Positions 1 to 5,466 of a stretch of 11,026 bases of DNA are shown in pieces. Position 1 is the first letter of the stretch; every line of letters begins with the position of its first letter. This DNA is from Prolixibacteraceae bacterium UBA5740. Its GTDB lineage: Bacteria > Bacteroidota > Bacteroidia > Bacteroidales > Prolixibacteraceae. The notes under the pieces are model-generated. The model had not been told where the DNA came from and made no database searches. It worked only from the letters and a program-made list of their open reading frames with translations. A program made the position numbers and the translations under genes. The DNA lies in assembly GCA_002419285.1 (NCBI GenBank), contig DIFU01000058.1, positions 1-11,026 of the forward strand. The letters run 5' to 3'.

Positions 1-44
1 TTCCGGTTTTACGCTTTCTTTGTTTTGTGGAAAAGACATTTGTT

Positions 45-128
45 GCCCGGATGGTGGAATGGTAGACACGTTGGACTTAAAATCCAATGGCTATAACGGC
101 TGTGGGGGTTCAAGTCCCCCTCCGGGTA
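45..128 (+). tRNA. tRNA-Leu, anticodon UAA
   Basis: A complete cloverleaf can be folded. The acceptor stem pairs 45-51 with 121-127, with a G-U at the first pair and discriminator A at 128. The anticodon stem is TTGGA/TCCAA, and the loop CTTAAAA at 76-82 places anticodon TAA at 78-80. The T arm is GGGGG-TTCAAGT-CCCCC at 104-120. The long variable arm before the T stem is the class II form expected of tRNA-Leu. The terminal CCA is not encoded: ACC is followed by T. The gene decodes UUA (and probably UUG) leucine codons. Confidence 0.97.
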
Positions 129-133
129 CCTTA

Positions 134-177
134 AAGCTTCGATATAGTCTGATAATCAGATATATTGAGGCTTTTTT
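134..177 (+). terminator. Rho-independent terminator of the tRNA gene
   Basis: A long hairpin begins 6 bases after the tRNA. Twelve outer pairs join the AAGCTTCGATAT side to ATATTGAGGCTT with three G-U pairs, and an inner TCTGA-TAA-TCAGA stem caps it. A run of six T follows at 172-177. The hairpin ends about 25 bases from the stop of the convergent acetyltransferase gene, so it may also separate the two transcripts. Confidence 0.8.
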
Positions 178-201
178 GTTTGATGTTGCAATGCAGTTGT
201 T

Positions 202-738
202 CTATTTCCCTCTTTTCAAAGTTAGTTTCATCAAGAGGTCAGATTGAAGAGCATCACCTAACCTGAAAATGTGTCTGTCAAACTCGACAAATCCATTCTT
301 TGTATAAAAGTTGATCGCCTTGGTATTTTCTTCCCAAACTCCCAGCCATACAAACCCGGCATGTTCCTGTTTCGCAACCTGTATAGCCCTTTCAAACAAC
401 AACTGGCCAACCTTCCTGCCCTGAAATTCTTGTAAAACGTAGATTCTTTCAATCTCCAGCGATTTTTCATTCTTAAGTTCAGTCTGGGAAGCGCCGGAAT
501 TCAGTTTCAAGTAGCCGATAATTTGGTTGTCAAGCTCTGCAAAGTAGAATTGGGAGTTTCTGTCGGCGAGTTCGGCAGCCAGTTTCCCGGTTGAAAATCC
601 CTCTTCGAGATATTTTTCCATATTGTGAGCGGAATTGCTGGCAGAGAATGTTTCATAAAAGGTTTGCCTGCCTATTTTTTGCAGTTCGACAATTTCGGAA
701 GGCGATGCTTTGCGTATCGTGATTGTTGATTTGCTCAT
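202..738 (-). CDS. PaiA-like GNAT N-acetyltransferase
   Basis: The 178-residue protein is a single GNAT domain, the usual length for this family. It resembles, from memory, Bacillus PaiA, a spermidine/spermine acetyltransferase. Shared features are the QTFYETF-like start of the domain, the SQFYFAE strand, the LEIERIY strand at about 95-100, WLGVWEEN at 131-138 and the INFYTKNGF helix-turn at 142-150. The acetyl-CoA loop reads QGRKVG at 106-111, so the central glycine of the usual Q/R-x-x-G-x-G/A motif is Lys. It should be cytoplasmic and transfer acetyl from acetyl-CoA to an amine; polyamines are an inference. The ATG at 738 was preferred over an in-frame TTG at 756, because the family begins close to it. 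The gene stands alone, convergent with the tRNA and divergent from hicA. Confidence 0.85.
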   Translation of the reverse strand: MSKSTITIRKASPSEIVELQKIGRQTFYETFSASNSAHNMEKYLEEGFSTGKLAAELADRNSQFYFAELDNQIIGYLKLNSGASQTELKNEKSLEIERIYVLQEFQGRKVGQLLFERAIQVAKQEHAGFVWLGVWEENTKAINFYTKNGFVEFDRHIFRLGDALQSDLLMKLTLKRGK

Positions 739-817
739 TTGTCTCTGGTTAATCAACCTGACTATCTTCCAAAAATAGCTTAAAAGTTAGATCCTTAGAA
801 TAACACTTCTCAATACA

Positions 818-848
818 TTGTTTGTGTAACTAAATATAGTTACTTTCG
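818..848 (+). promoter_or_regulatory. Probable hicAB promoter (Bacteroidota type)
   Basis: TACTTTCG at 841-848 matches the TAnnTTTG -7 consensus with one mismatch. TTG at 818-820 lies 20 bases upstream, the usual distance to the -33 element. It sits just before hicA in the divergent gap after the acetyltransferase gene. Transcription would start close to 855. Confidence 0.5.
826..843. promoter_or_regulatory. Perfect 7-bp inverted repeat, likely HicB operator
   Basis: GTAACTA-AATA-TAGTTAC is a perfect inverted repeat with a 4-base spacer. It lies between the -33 and -7 elements and overlaps the start of the -7 box, where a bound repressor would block polymerase. HicB here ends in a ribbon-helix-helix domain, and antitoxins of that kind usually repress their own operon through such palindromes. 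The link to HicB is inferred. Confidence 0.5.
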
Positions 849-870
849 TATCATATCAAATAAGGAAAAA

Positions 871-1095
871 TTGATAGCCCGTTTTTTATCCATGCCAGTT
901 GATTTTCATTATGACGAGTTAGTAAAACTCGTTGGCTATTTTGGTTTTACTGAAATGAAAAAGGGAAAAACATCGGGGTCAAGAGTCAAGTTTGTGAACG
1001 TAGAGGGCATTTCATTAATAATGCACAAACCTCACCCTTCTGGTATATTAAAGCGTTATCAAATGAAACAAGTGAAGGAGGTATTGGAGTTATGA
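871..1095 (+). CDS. hicA: HicA family toxin (mRNA interferase)
   Basis: This small basic protein (74 residues from TTG) is the toxin of a type II toxin-antitoxin pair. HicA proteins have a double-stranded-RNA-binding-like fold and cleave mRNA when not held by HicB. Visible family features are the DELVKLVGYFGF helix (15-26), KGKTSGSRVKF (32-41), and ISLIMHKPHPSG (47-58) before the C-terminal helix. The catalytic His common in GSH-type HicA is replaced by Arg in GSR, while H52 and H55 remain. The start is uncertain. TTG at 871 follows AAGGA (862-866) at only 4 bases, ATG at 892 has no ribosome site, and upstream in-frame codons read like the missing N-terminus of relatives. The stop overlaps the hicB start (ATGA). 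Confidence 0.85.
   Translation: MIARFLSMPVDFHYDELVKLVGYFGFTEMKKGKTSGSRVKFVNVEGISLIMHKPHPSGILKRYQMKQVKEVLEL
1075..1082 (+). promoter_or_regulatory. Strong Shine-Dalgarno site for hicB inside hicA
   Basis: AAGGAGGT lies within the last codons of hicA, 9 bases before the hicB ATG. It is the best match to the 16S rRNA tail noticed in the window, where most starts have none. It probably ensures independent, efficient synthesis of the antitoxin. Confidence 0.7.
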
Positions 1096-1433
1096 GATAT
1101 TTGAATTACAAAGGTTACACTGGAAGTATAGAATACAGCAAAGAGGATGAATTGTTGTATGGTAAGGTTTTGGGAATTAAAGGCTTGATCTCTTATGAAG
1201 GGAAAACCGGAAAAGAGCTTGAACATGATTTTATGGAAGCCGTTGAAGAATACCTATCGACCTGTAAAGAAGGTGGAATTATGGCTGAAAAGCCTTTCAA
1301 GGGTAGTTTTAATGTACGAATTCCCACAAGTCTTCATGAAAAGGCGGCATTGATGGCGATGGAAGAAAAAATGTCATTGAATAATTTTGTTGCTGAATCA
1401 ATCAGGGAAAAAGTATCAAGGGAAACAAGGTAA
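1092..1433 (+). CDS. hicB: HicB family antitoxin with ribbon-helix-helix domain
   Basis: The 113-residue protein is the antitoxin partner of HicA. The N-terminal half (about 1-60) has the HicB fold signature: YKGYTGSIEYSKED, then LYGKVLGIKGLISYEGKT and the EEY helix. That degenerate RNase-H-like domain binds and masks the toxin. The C-terminal part (about 72-108) is an Arc/MetJ-like ribbon-helix-helix domain: strand GSFNVRIP, helix LHEKAALMAMEE, turn MSLNNF and helix VAESIREKV. It is the likely DNA-binding part for autorepression at the palindrome at 826-843. The gene overlaps hicA by 4 bases and has its own strong ribosome site, so the two genes form one operon. HicB proteins vary between RHH and HTH types; this is the RHH type. 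Confidence 0.92.
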   Translation: MRYLNYKGYTGSIEYSKEDELLYGKVLGIKGLISYEGKTGKELEHDFMEAVEEYLSTCKEGGIMAEKPFKGSFNVRIPTSLHEKAALMAMEEKMSLNNFVAESIREKVSRETR

Positions 1434-1554
1434 TGGCAAACCGATCAAATCGCATCCTTTGAGTTAAGCCACTTCCTGAATTCGGCTGAAAGGTCAATGC
1501 TGATTTTATTGTTGGATATTTTTTAGTGTAAATCCGTTGCCAACTGATGGAGAT

Positions 1555-2337
1555 TCAAGATTCCAGTTTTTTTTGAAGCATTAGCCTGATGATTCTGGCC
1601 GCTCTTTTTTTGGGAATAAATTTAAGGATTGTATATATCAGTTTATTATAGAAATAGGGAATGGCGATGGTTTTGCCTTTTTCCAAAGCATGAAATCCAT
1701 ACCTGGCCACAACCTCTGGCGATCCGCTCAATGTTCCGTAAATGGGTTTGCCGTTACCGGTACCCTTTGAAAAGTTGGTTTTTGTAAGTCCGGGGCATAG
1801 CACGGTGACTTTGATGCTGGTTTTCCCTAATTCGTTGGCAAGTGCAAGCGTAAAGGATATGAGGTACGATTTTGCGGCATAATACGTGCTCATCAAAGGC
1901 CCCGGAACAAATCCTGTCAAGGAGGCTACATTCAGGATTTTTCCCGAGTCGTTTGATAACATAGTGTTGAGGTAGAGTTTAACCAGTCGGGTGGAGTTTA
2001 TTACGGTCAGTTGCAAAAGCCTTTCATGACGATCCCAATCTGTGTCTTTAAAAAGTCCAATAATTCCAAAACCGGCATTGTTTACCAGGGTGTCAATTTG
2101 AATTTTCATCTCGTTTGTTTTTTTGAAAACCGTCTCTGCTGCACCTGATTGGGATAAATCACAACAAATTACCGGTACCTCTTTTTTGAAAATCTTTTCA
2201 AATTCCTCTTTGACAATATAAAGCTGAGCTTCGTTCAGATCGACTAGAACCACATGATAGTTATTTGCCAGAAAAATTTTTGACAGTTCATAGCCAATTC
2301 CACTGGCAGCCCCTGTAATTAGTGCATAGTGTTCCAT
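1555..2337 (-). CDS. Short-chain dehydrogenase/reductase (SDR)
   Basis: The 260-residue protein is a classical SDR of normal length, a cytoplasmic NAD(P)-dependent oxidoreductase. Visible motifs are the cofactor loop TGAASGIG (8-15), Asp33 at the end of the second strand (which favours NAD(H) by family rule), CDLS (59-62) and NNAG (86-89). The catalytic residues are N114, S139 (NVASLTG), Y152 and K156 (YYAAK), followed by the CPG turn. The C-terminal tail (about 232-260) is basic and hydrophobic (YNKLIYTILKFIPKK) and may touch membrane, as in SDRs acting on lipid-like substrates; the substrate cannot be read from sequence. The ATG at 2337 lacks a Shine-Dalgarno site, as is common in this phylum. 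It converges on hicB with a 121-base gap and is not obviously linked to any neighbour. Confidence 0.92.
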   Translation of the reverse strand: MEHYALITGAASGIGYELSKIFLANNYHVVLVDLNEAQLYIVKEEFEKIFKKEVPVICCDLSQSGAAETVFKKTNEMKIQIDTLVNNAGFGIIGLFKDTDWDRHERLLQLTVINSTRLVKLYLNTMLSNDSGKILNVASLTGFVPGPLMSTYYAAKSYLISFTLALANELGKTSIKVTVLCPGLTKTNFSKGTGNGKPIYGTLSGSPEVVARYGFHALEKGKTIAIPYFYNKLIYTILKFIPKKRAARIIRLMLQKKLES

Positions 2338-2650
2338 TGTAAAGGTTGGTTTTCAAGCGTAGATTTTACTGAATGATGATTTTTCTTGCGATATTTTGGT
2401 TTTCCGAATCGACTTTTTAAATGCAGATTCCTGAAGGCGTTTCATGGCATTGATTTTTAAATTTTCATTCGACTGTGTTTTAAAATATGCCGGCCAAGTG
2501 GATTTTCTTAAAAGATTCCTAAAAACGAATACCCTTAATGAAAGTTACGAAATAATCCTGCCTAATCGAAATGGCTTGTTTTACAAGACAATGGCCTATG
2601 TAGCACCTTCACGGTGTTCTCTTATGGTAAAAAAACCAGGCGCTTCGGAC
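2338..2650. other. Gene-poor spacer upstream of the SDR gene
   Basis: Nothing convincing is coded here. A 75-codon plus-strand open frame (2444-2671) runs into the terminator stem and has a low-complexity, unrecognisable translation, so it was not called. A weak TACGCTTG on the minus strand (plus coordinates 2354-2361) could be a -7 element for the SDR gene, but no -33 element was seen. Confidence 0.5.
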
Positions 2651-2687
2651 AAAAAAAAAGGCTACCGGTAGCGGCAGCCTTTTTTTT
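2651..2687 (-). terminator. Strong hairpin terminator of the lipoprotein gene, bidirectional in form
   Basis: AGGCT and AGCCT arms enclose an inner CCG/CGG stem with one mismatch, and the loop is GTAG. Nine A precede the hairpin and eight T follow it, so it would work on either strand. On the minus strand it begins about 15 bases after the stop of the lipoprotein gene, its most likely client, since no plus-strand gene ends nearby. Confidence 0.85.
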
Positions 2688-2701
2688 ATATTTTCAAATC
2701 C

Positions 2702-3406
2702 TTAGTTGCATTTTTGCACAAACTTATCATCTTGATTATTTTTCATGGAAGTCCCCATTACTTTAAAATCTGTCCAGACATTGGAAAATTCGGAATTTCC
2801 GCTGCAATTTGCAGACAGAGTCACAGTCCAACTTAGTGGCTGACATGCAATTAAATTCATAGTGGTTTTCATTACTTGTCCATCGTTGCCGGCCTGCATC
2901 CAGCCTTCGGTTTCAGGTAGACCTGATTTATAAGCAGACTGAGCGAATGTGAATACCAATTCGGAATTATCCAGATCTTCTTCTGGTGTGAGGGTAAAAG
3001 TATAAGTCCCATCACCATTATCCTTGTAAGTAAAGCCTGGTTCACAGCATGGTTCAATTGTAATAAAAACAGATGGGTCGTATCCTCCCTTACCGACTTT
3101 TATCCTGAACTCATAGGTGCCAAGTTCAACTGCCGTGACGATGGCTTCTATTTTTTCATCTCCACCATTATCTTGGCCAATTTGTACCCATTCGCCATTT
3201 ATTTTTTGTTGAATTTGGCGATTTCCTTCTCCTGCAAGCGTTAAAACCAGATCTTCACCCGGACAAGGCTTATTCCATTTAAATAATTCAGATGCTGATT
3301 TCAATACCAGTTCCTCATTCAATACTTCCTCTTTCTGACAAGAGTTAAACAATGCAGCTGATAGAAGTAGCGCTGCCATCACAAAAAATAAACGATTCTT
3401 TTTCAT
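2702..3406 (-). CDS. Predicted surface lipoprotein of unknown function
   Basis: The 234-residue protein begins with a lipoprotein signal peptide: MKKNR, a hydrophobic stretch, and lipobox FNSC with Cys23 as the lipidated residue. The residues after it, Q-K-E-E, fit the K-(D/E)2 type of lipoprotein export signal described for Capnocytophaga, so surface exposure is plausible. The rest looks like two beta-sandwich (Ig-like) units: about 40-118 (CPGEDLVLTL to VFITIEPCC) and about 119-234 (DNGDGTYTFTL onward). The CC pair and several single Cys may form disulfides. No enzyme motif was recognised. It is transcribed alone on the minus strand with a strong terminator. An AAGGGAC just before the ATG is at best a weak ribosome site. 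Confidence 0.8.
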   Translation of the reverse strand: MKKNRLFFVMAALLLSAALFNSCQKEEVLNEELVLKSASELFKWNKPCPGEDLVLTLAGEGNRQIQQKINGEWVQIGQDNGGDEKIEAIVTAVELGTYEFRIKVGKGGYDPSVFITIEPCCEPGFTYKDNGDGTYTFTLTPEEDLDNSELVFTFAQSAYKSGLPETEGWMQAGNDGQVMKTTMNLIACQPLSWTVTLSANCSGNSEFSNVWTDFKVMGTSMKNNQDDKFVQKCN

Positions 3407-3509
3407 AGTCCCTTAAATTTAAAAATTAGTAATAGTGTGTTATACAGATAAATTCATATAAAAAACACCTCTGGTGAGAAGATGCGCACAGACTTGCCCC
3501 AAGTCGCAT

Positions 3510-3530
3510 AAAAAGCAAAATTTGCTTTTT
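3510..3530. repeat. 10-bp palindrome with one central base, possible weak terminator or operator
   Basis: AAAAAGCAAA and TTTGCTTTTT are perfect inverted arms around a single A (3520). As RNA it would form a 9-bp AT-rich hairpin with a 3-base loop, flanked by A and T runs. It could be a weak bidirectional terminator or a protein-binding site. It lies about 100 bases upstream of the minus-strand lipoprotein gene, so an operator is also possible. Confidence 0.4.
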
Positions 3531-4076
3531 GTTCTTAAATAATTAAAAAGTGGGATCGGTTATACCCGCATAATTTTGTCCCTTGAGGTTTATACCTATT
3601 GCATCTTCAAATCTGGGAGCTAATTTAGAATAAATTCTGAATTGAAGCTCCGTTTTGGATAATATTTTTATATGATTAGTATTTTTAGATGACACTTATT
3701 CCTGATCGATTAAAGGGTGGGCGTTTATAATGTGTTCCACGGATTTTGCCAAGTAGTTGTATTGCACATAATTGAGAGTAAAAGAACTGTACATATGATT
3801 ACGATAATCCTTTAGATTAATAAATCGAACAAATTTGAAATAAGTTTGAATTTTTGTTTCCGGTACTATTTGGCAGATATTTTAATTAGGCCAACCACGA
3901 ACAGGACACAAATCCATCCCAAAGAACCACATGAATCTTTATCTGGGTCTATAAACACAGTTTTCCTCATTTATCTCACTTTAGGCCCCCTCCCAGGCAA
4001 CGCTTTACCATTTCCATGAAAATAACATATAGTTCCCATAAATTTTGCATAGGGGTATTTAAAATGTATGGGGTTT

Positions 4077-4094
4077 ATATGCAGAAGATATGCA
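4077..4094. promoter_or_regulatory. Direct repeat ATATGCA-N4-ATATGCA, possible response-regulator site
   Basis: Two exact 7-base copies are separated by GAAG, an 11-base period. This is the geometry of sites bound by OmpR/PhoB-type dimers. It lies about 165 bases upstream of the GH26 start. The function is inferred from spacing only. Confidence 0.3.
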
Positions 4095-4216
4095 CACGCC
4101 TATACTTTGATGGGGACTTAGGTAAACCGTGACCAAGAGATGTCAGGAAGGCTGCCTGTTCATGTTTGAAATGGGGTTTCGTTCACGCCAGCAAAAGACA
4201 CTAACCATTTTTTTCC

Positions 4217-4224
4217 TATCTTTC
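4217..4224 (+). promoter_or_regulatory. Possible -7 element for the GH26 gene
   Basis: TATCTTTC matches TAnnTTTG except for the last base. It is 35 bases before the ATG, but no good -33 TTTG lies at the usual distance, so the assignment is weak. Confidence 0.3.
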
Positions 4225-4258
4225 AATTTTTAACTGAACTTTTACATTCCTGTTGATT

Positions 4259-5359
4259 ATGAGAAACCTAACCATTGCTGCATTGAGCATGATCATGATT
4301 TTAACTGCATGCCAGGGCGGCGATAAGGCTGTCCCGGCCGATAATCCGTCTGCCGAAATCATTCAGACACTGCAAAATATCAAGGGAAAAGCAACCCTGT
4401 TTGGTCACCAGGATGACCTCGCCTATGGGGTGGGTTGGAAATATGTCGATGGCGAATCGGATACCCGCCGGACGGCAGGCGATTATCCAGCCCTGTTTGG
4501 ATGGGAGCTGGGAGGGCTTGAATTGGGACATCCCTATAACCTCGACAGCGTGCCTTTCGACCGGATGCGCAATTTTGCCGTGTGGGTGTACGAGAACGGC
4601 GGAATCAACACCTTTAGCTGGCACCCCTATTCGGCAGTGGATACCACCAAAAATTCGTGGGTGAACGATACCACCGTGGTGAAACATATCCTCCCGGGTG
4701 GATCACACCATGCCGCATTCCTGAAACACCTCGACAAAGTGGCCGATTTCTTCCAATCGGTGAAGACTTCCGACGGCAAGGCGGTCCCCTTTATCTTCCG
4801 TCCCTGGCACGAAATGGATGGCGGTTGGTTTTGGTGGGGCAGCCAGACAACCACGCCTGAAGAGCTGAGAAGCCTGTTCCGATTTACCATTGAATACCTG
4901 CGCGACGAAAAGGGTCTTACCCAAATGGCGGTGGCTTACTCGCCCGACCGGAATTTCAATTCCGAAGAGGAGTACCTTACCTGGTATCCGGGCGATGATG
5001 TCGTCGATATCATCGGTGTCGACAATTACTGGGATTTCAGGTCGCCCGACGGATTGGCAGCGGTGGTCCGCAAGCTGGAAACCGTGGCAACCTTTGCCAA
5101 CAAGACCGGGAAAGTGGCCGCATTTACCGAAACCGGCTCCGACCGGGTACAGGATACCACCTGGTTTTCGGAAAAGCTACTGCCGGCACTCCATGCCTCG
5201 GAGCTGACCCGACAGATCACCTATGTGATGGTGTGGCGGAACCACGGTCTAAACCATTTCTACCTGCCTTATCCGGAGCATCCGGCAGCCGACGATTTCC
5301 GTCTATTCACGGACGACGAATCTATTTGGCTGTTGAATGACCTGAAGGGGATGAAGTAG
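4259..5359 (+). CDS. GH26 endo-beta-1,4-mannanase, lipoprotein
   Basis: The 366-residue protein is a lipid-anchored glycoside hydrolase of family 26 (clan GH-A), most of whose members cut beta-1,4-mannan by a retaining mechanism. The signal peptide ends in lipobox LTAC, with Cys18 lipidated. The catalytic barrel fills about 35-365, a full-length single domain with no carbohydrate-binding module. Key motifs are LFGHQDDLAYG (47-57), WHPYS (121-125), RPWHEMDGGWFWWG (181-194) with acid/base E185, and FTETGSD (289-295) with nucleophile E291. The DNYW motif (255-258) is also typical. ATG at 4259 is preferred to TTG at 4253 because it gives a compact signal peptide. It is first in a plus-strand polysaccharide-degrading set. 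Activity on mannan, glucomannan or galactomannan cannot be told apart here; rare GH26 members act on other beta-glycans. Confidence 0.93.
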   Translation: MRNLTIAALSMIMILTACQGGDKAVPADNPSAEIIQTLQNIKGKATLFGHQDDLAYGVGWKYVDGESDTRRTAGDYPALFGWELGGLELGHPYNLDSVPFDRMRNFAVWVYENGGINTFSWHPYSAVDTTKNSWVNDTTVVKHILPGGSHHAAFLKHLDKVADFFQSVKTSDGKAVPFIFRPWHEMDGGWFWWGSQTTTPEELRSLFRFTIEYLRDEKGLTQMAVAYSPDRNFNSEEEYLTWYPGDDVVDIIGVDNYWDFRSPDGLAAVVRKLETVATFANKTGKVAAFTETGSDRVQDTTWFSEKLLPALHASELTRQITYVMVWRNHGLNHFYLPYPEHPAADDFRLFTDDESIWLLNDLKGMK

Positions 5360-5368
5360 TAATTGGTT

Positions 5369-5466
5369 GCCCCGCATTGCAAATGCAGGTGAGGGAAGTT
5401 TCTCCACCCGCATTGCAAATGCAGGTGAGTATTTAGTTTCTGCCCTGCATTTGCAATGCGGGGCAG
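5369..5466. repeat. Cluster of three REP-like palindromic units
   Basis: Three copies of one GC-rich unit with core CCGCATTGCAAATGCAGG fill the gap between the GH26 and sulfatase genes. Units at 5369-5389 and 5405-5427 are direct. The third (5440-5466) is inverted, and its bases 5444-5464 are the exact reverse complement of 5369-5389. The third unit alone folds into 12 pairs with one G-U and a TGC loop. Unit two forms a shorter imperfect hairpin of its own. Head-to-head palindromes of this kind resemble REP/BIME elements moved by RAYT transposases; no such transposase is in the window. They could stabilise upstream mRNA or lower expression of the sulfatase gene. Confidence 0.8.

Larger units (their letters stand above)
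3407..4252. other. 846-base intergenic region without a convincing gene
   Basis: This is AT-rich DNA between the divergent lipoprotein and GH26 genes. It holds a palindrome at 3510-3530, a 34-codon minus-strand open frame at 3866-3970, a C-rich patch at 3983-3997 that partly matches the tRNA-Leu 3' end, and a 7-4-7 direct repeat at 4077-4094. No known RNA gene was recognised. Its length suggests decayed genes, an unseen small RNA, or the edge of an inserted segment. Confidence 0.6.

Noticed and set aside
24..42. Promoter for the tRNA gene (TTTG boxes near 19-27 and GACATTTG at 35-42)
   Set aside because: The spacing is wrong for the Bacteroidota -33/-7 pair, and the upstream sequence is cut off by the window edge.
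1440..1530. Minus-strand fragment reading like ISNNKISIDLSAEFRKWLNSKDAI, possible gene remnant
   Set aside because: Only about 25 codons between stops, with no start and no recognised family; it could be chance.
2444..2671. 75-codon plus-strand open frame
   Set aside because: It runs into the stem of a terminator, has no recognisable domain and no ribosome site, and its Lys-rich end is just the A-run of the terminator.
4047..4078. Two similar GCATAGGGGT / GTATGGGGTT segments upstream of the GH26 gene
   Set aside because: The copies are imperfect with unequal spacing; not distinguishable from chance.
5369..5466. CRISPR array
   Set aside because: Only three units, one inverted, with unequal short spacers and no cas genes; REP-like palindromes explain it better.
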